Assembly (NCBI GenBank): GCA_937958375.1
Contig: CALGNY010000058.1
Span: 1 to 7,873, forward strand
DNA length: 7,873 nt
Origin: an uncultured Bacillaceae bacterium
GTDB lineage: Bacteria > Bacillota > Bacilli > Bacillales > Alkalibacillaceae
Reading direction: 5' to 3'
In this document: in pieces, positions 1-5,894 of the stretch
How the letters are laid out: each line of letters begins with the position of its first letter
Numbering within the stretch: the stretch's first letter is position 1
Translations under genes and position numbers: made by a program
Notes under the pieces: model-generated
What the model was told of the DNA's origin: nothing
Database searches by the model: none
The model's input: the letters and a program-made list of their open reading frames with translations, nothing else

Positions 1-187
1 CGATTTTATTGGTGATTTCATCAAAAGAAGTTTTTTCTGGATCATAATCAATCGATGCCTTCTCTGTCGTCAGATTGACTTGGGCTTCGACACCATCCAT
101 TTTGTTCAGAACTTTTTCGACCCGATTGGAACAAGCTGCACACGTCATACCTGTTACACCGATCGTTTCATGCTTTGCTTCACTCAA
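1..187 (-). CDS. copA: Copper-translocating P-type ATPase, N-terminal part (cut by window edge)
   Basis: Only the first 62 codons are present; the gene runs off the left end of the window. They encode one heavy-metal-associated domain with the copper-binding motif GMTCAAC (Cys16 and Cys19), followed by the usual NRVEK helix and an ASIDYDP strand. The start is a TTG at 187-185, six bases after a strong AAGGAGGTG ribosome binding site at 194-202; no better start lies nearby. The gene follows csoR with a 13-nt gap, so the two are probably co-transcribed and induced by copper. CopA exports Cu(I) across the membrane at the expense of ATP. The alternative is the 68-70 residue chaperone CopZ. The CAAC form of the motif and the MSE-type N-terminus resemble CopA more, but the part that would decide it (a second metal domain or membrane segments) is outside the window. 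Confidence 0.75.
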   Translation of the reverse strand, partial: MSEAKHETIGVTGMTCAACSNRVEKVLNKMDGVEAQVNLTTEKASIDYDPEKTSFDEITNKI

Positions 188-200
188 TTGTTGCACCTCC

Positions 201-503
201 TTATTTGGAAAACTGTCTCATGACACTCATCAATTCATCGATGGTTTCTTCGCCTTCCCCTTGCTGGATCGCATCACTGACACAATGTTTAATATGCCGT
301 TCAGTAACTGAGTAGCCTACGTTTTTTAACGCGGATTGGATCGCACTGATTTGAACTAAAATGTCCATGCAATAGCGATCCTCCTCCACCATTTTTTGAA
401 TGCCTCGTACTTGACCTTCTATTCGTTTCAAGCGATTGATGACCGCTTGTTTTTCATCTTTCGTTCTAGGTTGACTTGGGTGGTTTTGCAGAAATTCAGC
501 CAC
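201..503 (-). CDS. csoR: Copper-sensing transcriptional repressor CsoR
   Basis: A 100-residue all-helical repressor of the CsoR/RcnR family. The family signature NRLKRIEGQVRGI is at residues 23-35. The Cu(I) ligands are all in place: Cys45 (in DRYCMDILVQ), His70 and Cys74 (in HIKHC), which matches the C-H-C pattern and even the numbering of Bacillus subtilis CsoR. In this family apo-CsoR binds an operator in the promoter and Cu(I) binding releases it. The start is GTG at 503-501, seven bases after AAAGGATG (511-518). The stop codon TAA partly overlaps the ribosome binding site of the following copA gene, so translation of the two is probably coupled. A CsoR-like palindrome lies inside this gene's own promoter, so autoregulation is expected. 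The ligand set argues against the persulfide sensor CstR or the nickel sensor RcnR. Confidence 0.95.
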   Translation of the reverse strand: MAEFLQNHPSQPRTKDEKQAVINRLKRIEGQVRGIQKMVEEDRYCMDILVQISAIQSALKNVGYSVTERHIKHCVSDAIQQGEGEETIDELMSVMRQFSK

Positions 504-531
504 TTGATCACATCCTTTCGCTTCTACTTAT

Positions 532-560
532 ACTATACCCCCATATGGTATATAGGTCAA
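532..560 (-). promoter_or_regulatory. csoR-copA promoter with embedded CsoR operator
   Basis: On the minus strand there is a -35 box TTGACC (560-555), a 17-base spacer and a -10 box TATAGT (537-532). The spacer and the -10 box contain an inverted repeat, TATACC at 552-547 and GGTATA at 539-534, flanking ATATGGG. This G-rich, AT-flanked palindrome resembles known CsoR operators. A tetramer bound here would block sigma-A RNA polymerase, giving copper-inducible expression of csoR and copA. Confidence 0.8.
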
Positions 561-692
561 TCAAGATGCTTCTATCATTAAAATGGATTGCCGTTTATCG
601 GGCTATACAATCTTGGAGTAATCTACGTTGAAGAAAGTAATGAGAAAATAAATGCGAGGGATATTCAAGAGACATTTAGTCAAAAATGCTGA

Positions 693-722
693 TTGTTTGC
701 AATCTTGGTAATATGTTAAAAT
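693..722 (+). promoter_or_regulatory. Probable sigma-A promoter of cstA
   Basis: TTGTTT (693-698), an 18-base spacer and TAAAAT (717-722) form the most likely promoter for the transporter gene. An overlapping alternative is TTGCAA (697-702), 17 bases and AATAAT (720-725). The -35 boxes are weak, which would fit a gene controlled by other factors. A 14-bp hairpin-like repeat GATTG-TTTG-CAATC (691-704) overlaps the -35 region. Transcription would start near 729, inside the cre box. Confidence 0.5.
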
Positions 723-724
723 AA

Positions 725-740
725 TTGCAAACGCTTACAA
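725..740 (+). promoter_or_regulatory. cre box (CcpA operator) upstream of cstA
   Basis: TTGCAAACGCTTACAA matches the Gram-positive catabolite-responsive element consensus WTGNAAACGNWNNCWW at every defined position. It lies immediately after the predicted -10 box, over the expected transcription start. This is the arrangement in which CcpA with HPr-Ser-P represses when preferred sugars are available. The transporter should therefore be made when such sugars run out. Confidence 0.88.
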
Positions 741-754
741 ACATCCAGACATAC

Positions 755-760
755 AAGGAG
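755..760 (+). promoter_or_regulatory. Ribosome binding site that sets the cstA start at TTG 769
   Basis: AAGGAG occupies 755-760. The upstream in-frame GTG at 760-762 shares its first base with this site, so it cannot be the start served by it. The in-frame TTG at 769-771 lies eight bases downstream, an ideal spacing. Confidence 0.85.
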
Positions 761-768
761 TGTTCTTT

Positions 769-2220
769 TTGATTACATTTTTACTAGCAATCGCATTATT
801 GATCATTGCTTATTTTACGTATGGAAAATATGTTGAAAAGGTATTTGGGATTCAAGGAGATCGTCAACCGCCTGCCTATTCAAATAGTGACGGTGTCGAT
901 TATGTACCGATGCATAAACAAAAAAATGCGTTGATCCAATTATTGAATATCGCTGGGACTGGCCCGATTTTCGGACCGATCATGGGTGCACTTTACGGCC
1001 CTGTCGCCTTCTTATGGATCGTGTTGGGATCAATTTTTGCCGGAGCTGTGCACGATTATCTGACCGGTATGATTTCGATACGTAACCGCGGTGCTCATAT
1101 TCCGGAGCTTGCCGGGAAATTCCTTGGAAAAGTTTCACGTCACTTAGTTAATGCATTCGCGTTATTGTTGCTTTTGTTGGTCGGAACAGTCTTCGTAACG
1201 ACACCCGCTAACCTGCTACATAATTTAATTAATGGACAGGTCGCATTGATTGTAATCATTCTATTAATCTTTGCTTATTATATCATTTCTACCATTTTAC
1301 CAATTGATAAAATCATTGGACGAGTTTACCCGTTTCTCGGTGCCGTATTATTAATCGGTACAATCGGTGTGGGGATTGCGCTGCTATTTTCGGAGTATTC
1401 GATTCCAGAAATATCGGTAACCAACATGCACCCGAATGATCTGCCGATTTTCCCAATTTTGTTCTTGACGATTACGTGTGGTGCTTTATCCGGTTTCCAC
1501 GCGACACAATCACCATTGATTTCACGGACAACACAAAATGAGAAACAAGGCCGTTATATCTTTTATGGCATGATGGTTGCTGAAGGTGTGATCGCAATGA
1601 TCTGGGCAGCAGCTGCGATGAGTTTATTTGATGGACAAAGTCTACAAGGATTGATTGACGAAGGTACTGCTTCACTTGTTGTCAACGAAGTTTCAATGAC
1701 CTTACTTGGAGCTGTCGGTGGTACGATTGCCGTCCTCGGTGCTGTCGTCTTGCCAATCACATCCGGTGATACAGCATTCCGTGCAGCACGAAATATTATT
1801 GCCGATTATTTGAGCATTGGCCAAGTCAAAATGATCAAACGGTTAGCGATTGCTATTCCGATGTTCATCATCTCTTATTGGCTAACGACAATCGATTTCA
1901 ATATTTTATGGCGTTATTTCTCTTTCGCCAACCAAGGTACCGCAGCACTCGCGCTTTGGATTGGAACGATGTATTTATTCGTGAAGAAGAAAAACTATTT
2001 TATTTCGTTAATTCCAGCTGTGTTTATCACCGATATGGTCTTGACTTACATTCTATATGACAGCAATCTCGGGTTTGGTTTATCCTATGAAGCTTCACAT
2101 CTGGGTGGTATGATCATGACCGTCCTCATCACAGTGGCGTTTTTCTGGAAAGGAGCCAAAAACCGAAGAGAAAACTTGGTTGTCGATCAAATCGCTCCAT
2201 CTTTCGACGATGTAGCATAA
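769..2220 (+). CDS. cstA: CstA-family carbon starvation transporter, short form
   Basis: An integral membrane protein of 483 residues counted from the TTG at 769. It has about a dozen hydrophobic segments, the first at residues 1-17. CstA-family motifs are present in order: NIAGTGPIFGP (60-70), AGAVHDY (91-97), GALSGFHATQSPL (238-250), ITSGDTAFR (330-338) and WRYFSFANQ (381-389). Characterised members take up peptides or pyruvate under nutrient limitation; the substrate of this one cannot be read from sequence. It is shorter than E. coli CstA (about 700 residues) and B. subtilis CstA (about 600). It ends with a charged cytoplasmic tail after the last segment, so it is a compact form and not a truncation. 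It is a single-gene unit: promoter and cre box upstream, terminator eight bases or fewer after the stop. Catabolite repression by CcpA is likely. A GTG at 760 would add three residues but overlaps the ribosome binding site. Confidence 0.92.
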   Translation: MITFLLAIALLIIAYFTYGKYVEKVFGIQGDRQPPAYSNSDGVDYVPMHKQKNALIQLLNIAGTGPIFGPIMGALYGPVAFLWIVLGSIFAGAVHDYLTGMISIRNRGAHIPELAGKFLGKVSRHLVNAFALLLLLLVGTVFVTTPANLLHNLINGQVALIVIILLIFAYYIISTILPIDKIIGRVYPFLGAVLLIGTIGVGIALLFSEYSIPEISVTNMHPNDLPIFPILFLTITCGALSGFHATQSPLISRTTQNEKQGRYIFYGMMVAEGVIAMIWAAAAMSLFDGQSLQGLIDEGTASLVVNEVSMTLLGAVGGTIAVLGAVVLPITSGDTAFRAARNIIADYLSIGQVKMIKRLAIAIPMFIISYWLTTIDFNILWRYFSFANQGTAALALWIGTMYLFVKKKNYFISLIPAVFITDMVLTYILYDSNLGFGLSYEASHLGGMIMTVLITVAFFWKGAKNRRENLVVDQIAPSFDDVA

Positions 2221-2224
2221 CGTC

Positions 2225-2260
2225 AGCTGACTGGAAAGTTATTTTCCGGTCAGCTTTTTT
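2225..2260 (+). terminator. Rho-independent terminator of cstA
   Basis: A 13-bp stem, AGCTGACTGGAAA (2225-2237) with TTTCCGGTCAGCT (2243-2255), contains one T-G wobble, has a five-base loop and is followed by a run of T to 2260. It begins four bases after the cstA stop codon. Confidence 0.93.
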
Positions 2261-2294
2261 ATATACATACAAAGTCTTATTTCGCTGTTGTTCA

Positions 2295-2319
2295 GTTTAT
2301 ATTGCATCCACCCGGGAAA
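2295..2319 (+). promoter_or_regulatory. Sigma-B-type promoter of the catalase gene
   Basis: GTTTAT (2295-2300), 13 bases and GGGAAA (2314-2319) match the general-stress sigma-B consensus GTTTAW-N12-15-GGGWAW at every position. Large catalases (KatE) of Bacillus are classic members of the sigma-B regulon, so the context agrees. No convincing sigma-A promoter and no PerR box is visible between the cstA terminator and the catalase gene. Transcription should start near 2326. Confidence 0.72.
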
Positions 2320-2328
2320 ATGAATACC

Positions 2329-2358
2329 AACGATTGCCAACTCCCTTGTTGGCTCGTT
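2329..2358 (+). other. Hairpin at the predicted 5' end of the catalase mRNA
   Basis: AACGA (2329-2333), a two-base TT bulge, GCCAAC (2336-2341), the loop TCCCTT, then GTTGGC (2348-2353) and TCGTT (2354-2358) form an 11-bp stem with one bulge. It starts a few bases after the expected transcription start and ends 28 bases before the ribosome binding site. No T run follows, so it is not a terminator. A 5'-terminal stem-loop may protect the mRNA from decay; that role is inferred. Confidence 0.6.
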
Positions 2359-2400
2359 TACTTACAAGCATGATCAAAAAACATTCAAAGAGGTGGTTAC

Positions 2401-4461
2401 GTGAATCAAGATCAGAACAAACAGCAGGCTGAAAACGAAAAGCAAGAGCAGCTCAACCAGTATCGGCAAAAGAATACCGGGCCAGATAAAAAGATGACCG
2501 ACGACAATGGTGTGAAAGTGTCCAATGATCGAACGTCTCTGAGAGCTGGAAAGCGTGGACCCTTACTGTTTGAAGACTTTCATTTTTATAAAAAACAAAC
2601 TCAATTTAACCGCGAGAGAATTCCAGAGAAAGTGGTTCATGCGAGAGGTTTCGGTGTTTATGGAGAATTTGAAACCTATGAATCCATGAAACATGTTACC
2701 AAAGCGGACTTCTTACAAGAAGCCGGACAAAAAACACCTGTATTCGTGCGATTTTCGAATTTCGTTGGAAACAAAGGATCGAAAGACACAGCCGTCGATA
2801 TTCGTGGATTTGCGGTAAAATTTTATACCCAAGAAGGAAATTATGACTCACTGTCCCTGCAATTTCCTGTCTTTATTCTATCGGATGCCATGAAGTTCAT
2901 GGATGTCACCCATGCGGCTAAACCAAACCCAAAATCTCATGTGCCCCAAGCAACTGTCGCTCATGATAACTTTTGGGATTATGTCGCCAGTAACCAAGAA
3001 TCCGCTCATATGGTCATGTGGTTAATGTCGATGCGTGGTCGTCCGCGAAGCTGGCGTACGATGGAAGGCTGGCCAATCAATACATTCCGCTTCATTAATG
3101 AGGAAGGAAAATCAACGTTTGTCCGGTTCAAGTGGATTCCGAAACTTGGCGTGCATTCGTTATTATTAGATGAAGCAAACCTCATTGGAGGCGTTGATCC
3201 TGACTTTCACCGCCATGACATCATTCGGGCGATTGAAAACGGTGTCTATCCGGAATATGAATTAGGGGTTCAGCTCATCGAAGAAGATGATGAATTCAAG
3301 TTTGATTTTGACATACTGGACGATACAAAACTGTGGCCAGAAGAAGACATTCCAGTTCAGACGATCGGAAAAATGACGTTGAACCGACTCGTCGATAACT
3401 TTTTTGCAGAGGAAGAACAATCCGTTTTCGACCCGGCAAATGTTGTTCCTGGTATTGATTTTACGAGCGATCCGGTATTGCAAGGTCGGGCATTCGCTTA
3501 CAGAGATACGGAACTTTATCGCCAGCATTCAGCCAATATTAACGACATCCCTGTCAACAAACCGATTGCCGAGAGAAATTACAATAATCGCGACAGTTAC
3601 CAACGACATCGAATTGACACCGATATGGTGCATTACCAAAAAAACGCTGTTGCAGATAACACACCTGCTGAGGCTTCAGCCGAAGAAGGCGGTTATGTCA
3701 ATTATCCGGCAGAAGTCGAAGGTGAGAAAACAAGGGAAGTTCCAAGCGATTCGTTCAATGACTTCTACTCTCAAGCAAGACTCTTTTGGAACAGCTTATC
3801 AACGGTAGAAAGAGAAGATTTGATTAACTCGTTCAGTTTCCATATCGGAAAAGTCAAAGACAAGACGGTTCGCCAAAAAGCAGTCGATACGTTCGGTAAT
3901 GTAGATACCGAAATGGCTACAGCAATTGCCGAAGCCGTAGGGGTCAATCCGCCTTCTGGTTCTCATGTTTCCGAGTCGAAATCATCGCCTGCTTTGAGCA
4001 TGATGAATACAGCGTTTTCCGCCGAAACGCAAAAAGTCGGAATCCTGATCAGTAATGGATTTAAAGACAGTGAAGTGAAAGAAGTCCTTAAAGCTTTTGA
4101 TGAAAAGAATGTATTTTATGATGTCATCAGCGAGTCACTGGCACCTGTGAAAGGCCTGGACGGAATGGAGCTTGAACCACATCAAACCTTTACGACCGCA
4201 CACCCAGTTCTTTACGACGGCTTATATGTAGTCGGAGGAGAAGCGAAAAAACAAAAACTGTTCGATAAGAATGTGAAAAGCTTTATCCAGCAAACGTACG
4301 AACACTTCAAACCAATCGCAGTATCGGCAGAAGCCAAATCATTGATTCCTTCTAATGAAGAAAATAATTTGTCAGGCGTATTATTCGCCGACGAAACGAC
4401 GAACTTTACGGAAGACCTGCTCAAGGCAGTAGCTAAGCAGCGTTTCTGGGATCGGGTGTAA
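2401..4461 (+). CDS. katE: Large-subunit (clade 2) catalase KatE-like, with altered distal heme pocket
   Basis: A 686-residue cytoplasmic heme catalase, the length of B. subtilis KatE, converting hydrogen peroxide to water and oxygen if active. The order is a polar N-terminal arm (1-45), catalase core (about 50-420), wrapping and helical region (to about 535) and a C-terminal flavodoxin-like/DJ-1-type domain (about 543-686) typical of clade 2. Present are the distal His80 (VVHARG), Arg117 and Ser119 (VRFS), and the proximal heme ligand Tyr367 with Arg363 (GRAFAYRDT). Missing is the distal catalytic Asn: with no gaps, the usual GNN-T-P reads S152-L153-Q154-F155-P156. Other near-invariant sites also differ: SDRG is SMRG (Met211), the His of GxHTF is Asn227, and TxRD is TAVD (Val132). 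The reading frame is intact. The start is GTG, five bases after AAAGAGGTG (2387-2395). Sigma-B-type control is likely. Whether it has full catalase activity is uncertain. Confidence 0.9.
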   Translation: MNQDQNKQQAENEKQEQLNQYRQKNTGPDKKMTDDNGVKVSNDRTSLRAGKRGPLLFEDFHFYKKQTQFNRERIPEKVVHARGFGVYGEFETYESMKHVTKADFLQEAGQKTPVFVRFSNFVGNKGSKDTAVDIRGFAVKFYTQEGNYDSLSLQFPVFILSDAMKFMDVTHAAKPNPKSHVPQATVAHDNFWDYVASNQESAHMVMWLMSMRGRPRSWRTMEGWPINTFRFINEEGKSTFVRFKWIPKLGVHSLLLDEANLIGGVDPDFHRHDIIRAIENGVYPEYELGVQLIEEDDEFKFDFDILDDTKLWPEEDIPVQTIGKMTLNRLVDNFFAEEEQSVFDPANVVPGIDFTSDPVLQGRAFAYRDTELYRQHSANINDIPVNKPIAERNYNNRDSYQRHRIDTDMVHYQKNAVADNTPAEASAEEGGYVNYPAEVEGEKTREVPSDSFNDFYSQARLFWNSLSTVEREDLINSFSFHIGKVKDKTVRQKAVDTFGNVDTEMATAIAEAVGVNPPSGSHVSESKSSPALSMMNTAFSAETQKVGILISNGFKDSEVKEVLKAFDEKNVFYDVISESLAPVKGLDGMELEPHQTFTTAHPVLYDGLYVVGGEAKKQKLFDKNVKSFIQQTYEHFKPIAVSAEAKSLIPSNEENNLSGVLFADETTNFTEDLLKAVAKQRFWDRV

Positions 4462-4472
4462 TATAGGAGAAT

Positions 4473-4509
4473 CCGAACAAAGGGAATTGCACCTTTGTTC
4501 GGGTTTTTT
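4473..4509 (+). terminator. Rho-independent terminator of katE
   Basis: A perfect 11-bp stem, CCGAACAAAGG (4473-4483) with CCTTTGTTCGG (4492-4502), has an eight-base loop and is followed by TTTTTT at 4504-4509. It starts 12 bases after the katE stop. There is no matching A run upstream of the stem, so it should act only on plus-strand transcripts. Confidence 0.95.
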
Positions 4510-4621
4510 ATTTATGATTTTCTAGACTTGAGTTGTCTTAAGTAATCATTCCTGAAATTATGGAACAGATACTGTGACGATATCAAGACGTTCAATCTTT
4601 GTGTGAACTCACTCCCGTGTA

Positions 4622-4778
4622 CCCGCTCAATCTTTTCCTGAACCCGCTCAACTCTCAAGAAAACTCGCTCAATCTCCGCAGAAACCCACCCAACCTTCAC
4701 GATAACCCGCTCAATCTTCGTGGAAACCCGCTCAACCTTCACGAAAACCCGCTCAATCTTCATGTAAACCCGCCCAAT
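4622..4778. repeat. 21-bp tandem repeat array with 42-bp higher-order period, in the convergent gap
   Basis: Seven units of exactly 21 bp begin at 4622, 4643, 4664, 4685, 4706, 4727 and 4748. A partial unit begins at 4769, and a decayed one may precede the array near 4588. The plus-strand core is CCCGCTCAAYCTTC followed by about seven more variable bases ending in AAA. The Y position alternates strictly T,C,T,C,T,C,T, so the real period is 42 bp. Because 21 is divisible by three, both strands stay open. The minus strand reads as heptads of the type K-[I/V]-E-R-V-x-x and the plus strand as L-N-L-x-x-N-P. The array lies between two convergent terminators; neither reading has a separate promoter, and the minus-strand ATG (4763) has only repeat sequence upstream. 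I treat it as a non-coding repeat. The rest of the 4510-4811 gap shows nothing recognisable. Confidence 0.9.
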
Positions 4779-4811
4779 AATCTATATTCAGACATAAATG
4801 TTTTCTAAATT

Positions 4812-4853
4812 AAAAAAGCAAGAGGACGAAAGAATAACTTTTCTCCTCTTGCT
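4812..4853 (-). terminator. Terminator of the sirtuin-lipoate ligase-monooxygenase operon
   Basis: Read on the minus strand, AGCAAGAGGA (4853-4844) pairs perfectly with TCCTCTTGCT (4826-4817). A C-C mismatch follows, then five more pairs (one wobble) close on a five-base loop. The distal arm runs straight into TTTTTT (4817-4812). It begins 15 bases after the monooxygenase stop. The plus strand has only a broken T run (4856-4860), so it would be weaker in that direction. Confidence 0.93.
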
Positions 4854-4868
4854 CATTTTTGTATATTG

Positions 4869-5879
4869 TCAATAGAGCTCAGCCAATAACTCAATAGCTC
4901 TTTTTCTCACATCTATTTCTGGCATTAATGGAATCAGCAGGACTTCGTCGGCTTTGAATCGGTGAATCAAATCATCCAGTTGTTCTTTAACCCTTGTCTG
5001 ATCACCGACAATCATACGTGTCCGGTTTTCTTCGATTGTAGAAATTTCTTCGTCTGAATAATTGTATGCGCGAGCGGTTTCGACCGACGGAAATTGTTTT
5101 ACATAACTGAACTGATCTTTTCCAAGTAACCAAAAGTCTAATGCCTCTGCATAATCTTCTGCTTCTTCATTTGTTTCGGCAATGACGACAAATGGTGCGA
5201 TGGATACGGTCGGTTCAGGCATAAAGGGTGACGGCTCGAATTCAGCTCGGTACGCTTCGGCAGCCTCCACACCGATCGCAAACTTGTCGACACCCGGTTT
5301 TGGAAACAGGCCGAATGTATAACCAATTCCAAGCTTAGCTGCCATCTTTGCGCTTCGGACACTTGTGGAAAGCGCCCACATTTGTGGAGTTGTCGGAATC
5401 ACTGGATTTGCGCTAATCCCAGCAAATCGATGGTCCTCATCGACGCGGTCACTCAAATAATACGTTAGATCCGTGATGCTTTGTTCATAATTCAACTTTC
5501 CTTGTTTCTTCTCATTCAAGGCTTGATTGACAATGGGCGTACCAACTGTATTGCCAATCCCTAAATCGATCCGCCCTGGATGAGCCGCTTCAAGCATTCG
5601 GAAATTTTCAGCAACCTTATATGGGCTATAATGTGGCAGCATGACGCCACCTGATCCGACTCGAATCCGTTCGGTCGCATCGGCAATTCGCATCATCATC
5701 ATTTCAGGTGAGCTACATGCGAAAGCCGGCACATTATGATGCTCGGCCATCCAAAATCGTTCATAGCCGAGAGATTCAGCCAGTTTCGACAACTCGACAG
5801 AATCAGCCAAAGCTTGCCTAGCATCACTGCCTTCATCAATTTGTGCGTAATCCAAGATCCCTAAACGAACCATTTGCAT
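4869..5879 (-). CDS. Luciferase-like flavin monooxygenase (MsnO8-type LLM oxidoreductase)
   Basis: A 336-residue TIM-barrel protein of the bacterial luciferase-like family, probably an FMN-dependent cytoplasmic oxidoreductase. Hallmarks of the single-component MsnO8-like branch are seen: LGILDYA at the first strand, GYERFWMAEHHN (38-49, with the family's AEHHN), RIRVGSGGVMLPHYSP (71-86), KVAENFRMLEAAHPGRIDLGIG (88-109) and a C-terminal DEVLLIP strand. After DLGIG it reads NTVGTP where I would expect about RAPGTD, so the flavin or substrate loop may differ. The length is normal. It is the last gene of the operon, 15 bases after the ligase stop. Two ATGs are possible, at 5879 and 5873; the ribosome binding site (GAAAGAAG) is weak for either. 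LLM genes accompany some SirTM/lipoate operons, where a redox role on the lipoyl carrier has been suggested. The substrate here is unknown. Confidence 0.88.
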   Translation of the reverse strand: MQMVRLGILDYAQIDEGSDARQALADSVELSKLAESLGYERFWMAEHHNVPAFACSSPEMMMMRIADATERIRVGSGGVMLPHYSPYKVAENFRMLEAAHPGRIDLGIGNTVGTPIVNQALNEKKQGKLNYEQSITDLTYYLSDRVDEDHRFAGISANPVIPTTPQMWALSTSVRSAKMAAKLGIGYTFGLFPKPGVDKFAIGVEAAEAYRAEFEPSPFMPEPTVSIAPFVVIAETNEEAEDYAEALDFWLLGKDQFSYVKQFPSVETARAYNYSDEEISTIEENRTRMIVGDQTRVKEQLDDLIHRFKADEVLLIPLMPEIDVRKRAIELLAELY

Positions 5880-5894
5880 TCTTCTTTCTACACA

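Noticed and set aside
1..187. CopZ copper chaperone gene
   Set aside because: Cannot be excluded because the gene is cut by the edge, but the CAAC metal motif and N-terminus fit the first domain of CopA better.
561..692. Small gene or RNA in the divergent csoR-cstA gap
   Set aside because: No start with a ribosome binding site, no strong hairpin and no recognisable RNA motif was found; only the two promoters at its borders are supported.
2261..2400. PerR box for the catalase
   Set aside because: No sequence close to TTATAAT-N-ATTATAA is present; the sigma-B-type promoter explains the region better.
3404..3808. 134-residue plus-strand frame inside the catalase gene
   Set aside because: It is a shifted frame within the well-supported katE gene, with no recognisable protein family and no ribosome binding site.
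4512..4763. Minus-strand 83-residue frame made of K-I-E-R-V heptads
   Set aside because: Its start lies inside the 21-bp repeat, there is no independent promoter or true ribosome binding site, and its end runs into the katE terminator region. The open frame follows from a repeat length divisible by three.
4622..4778. Possible CRISPR array
   Set aside because: The 21-bp units are directly contiguous with no unique spacers, and no cas gene is nearby.
4599..4808. Plus-strand 69-residue frame of L-N-L-x-x-N-P heptads
   Set aside because: Same array read on the other strand, downstream of the katE terminator and without a ribosome binding site.
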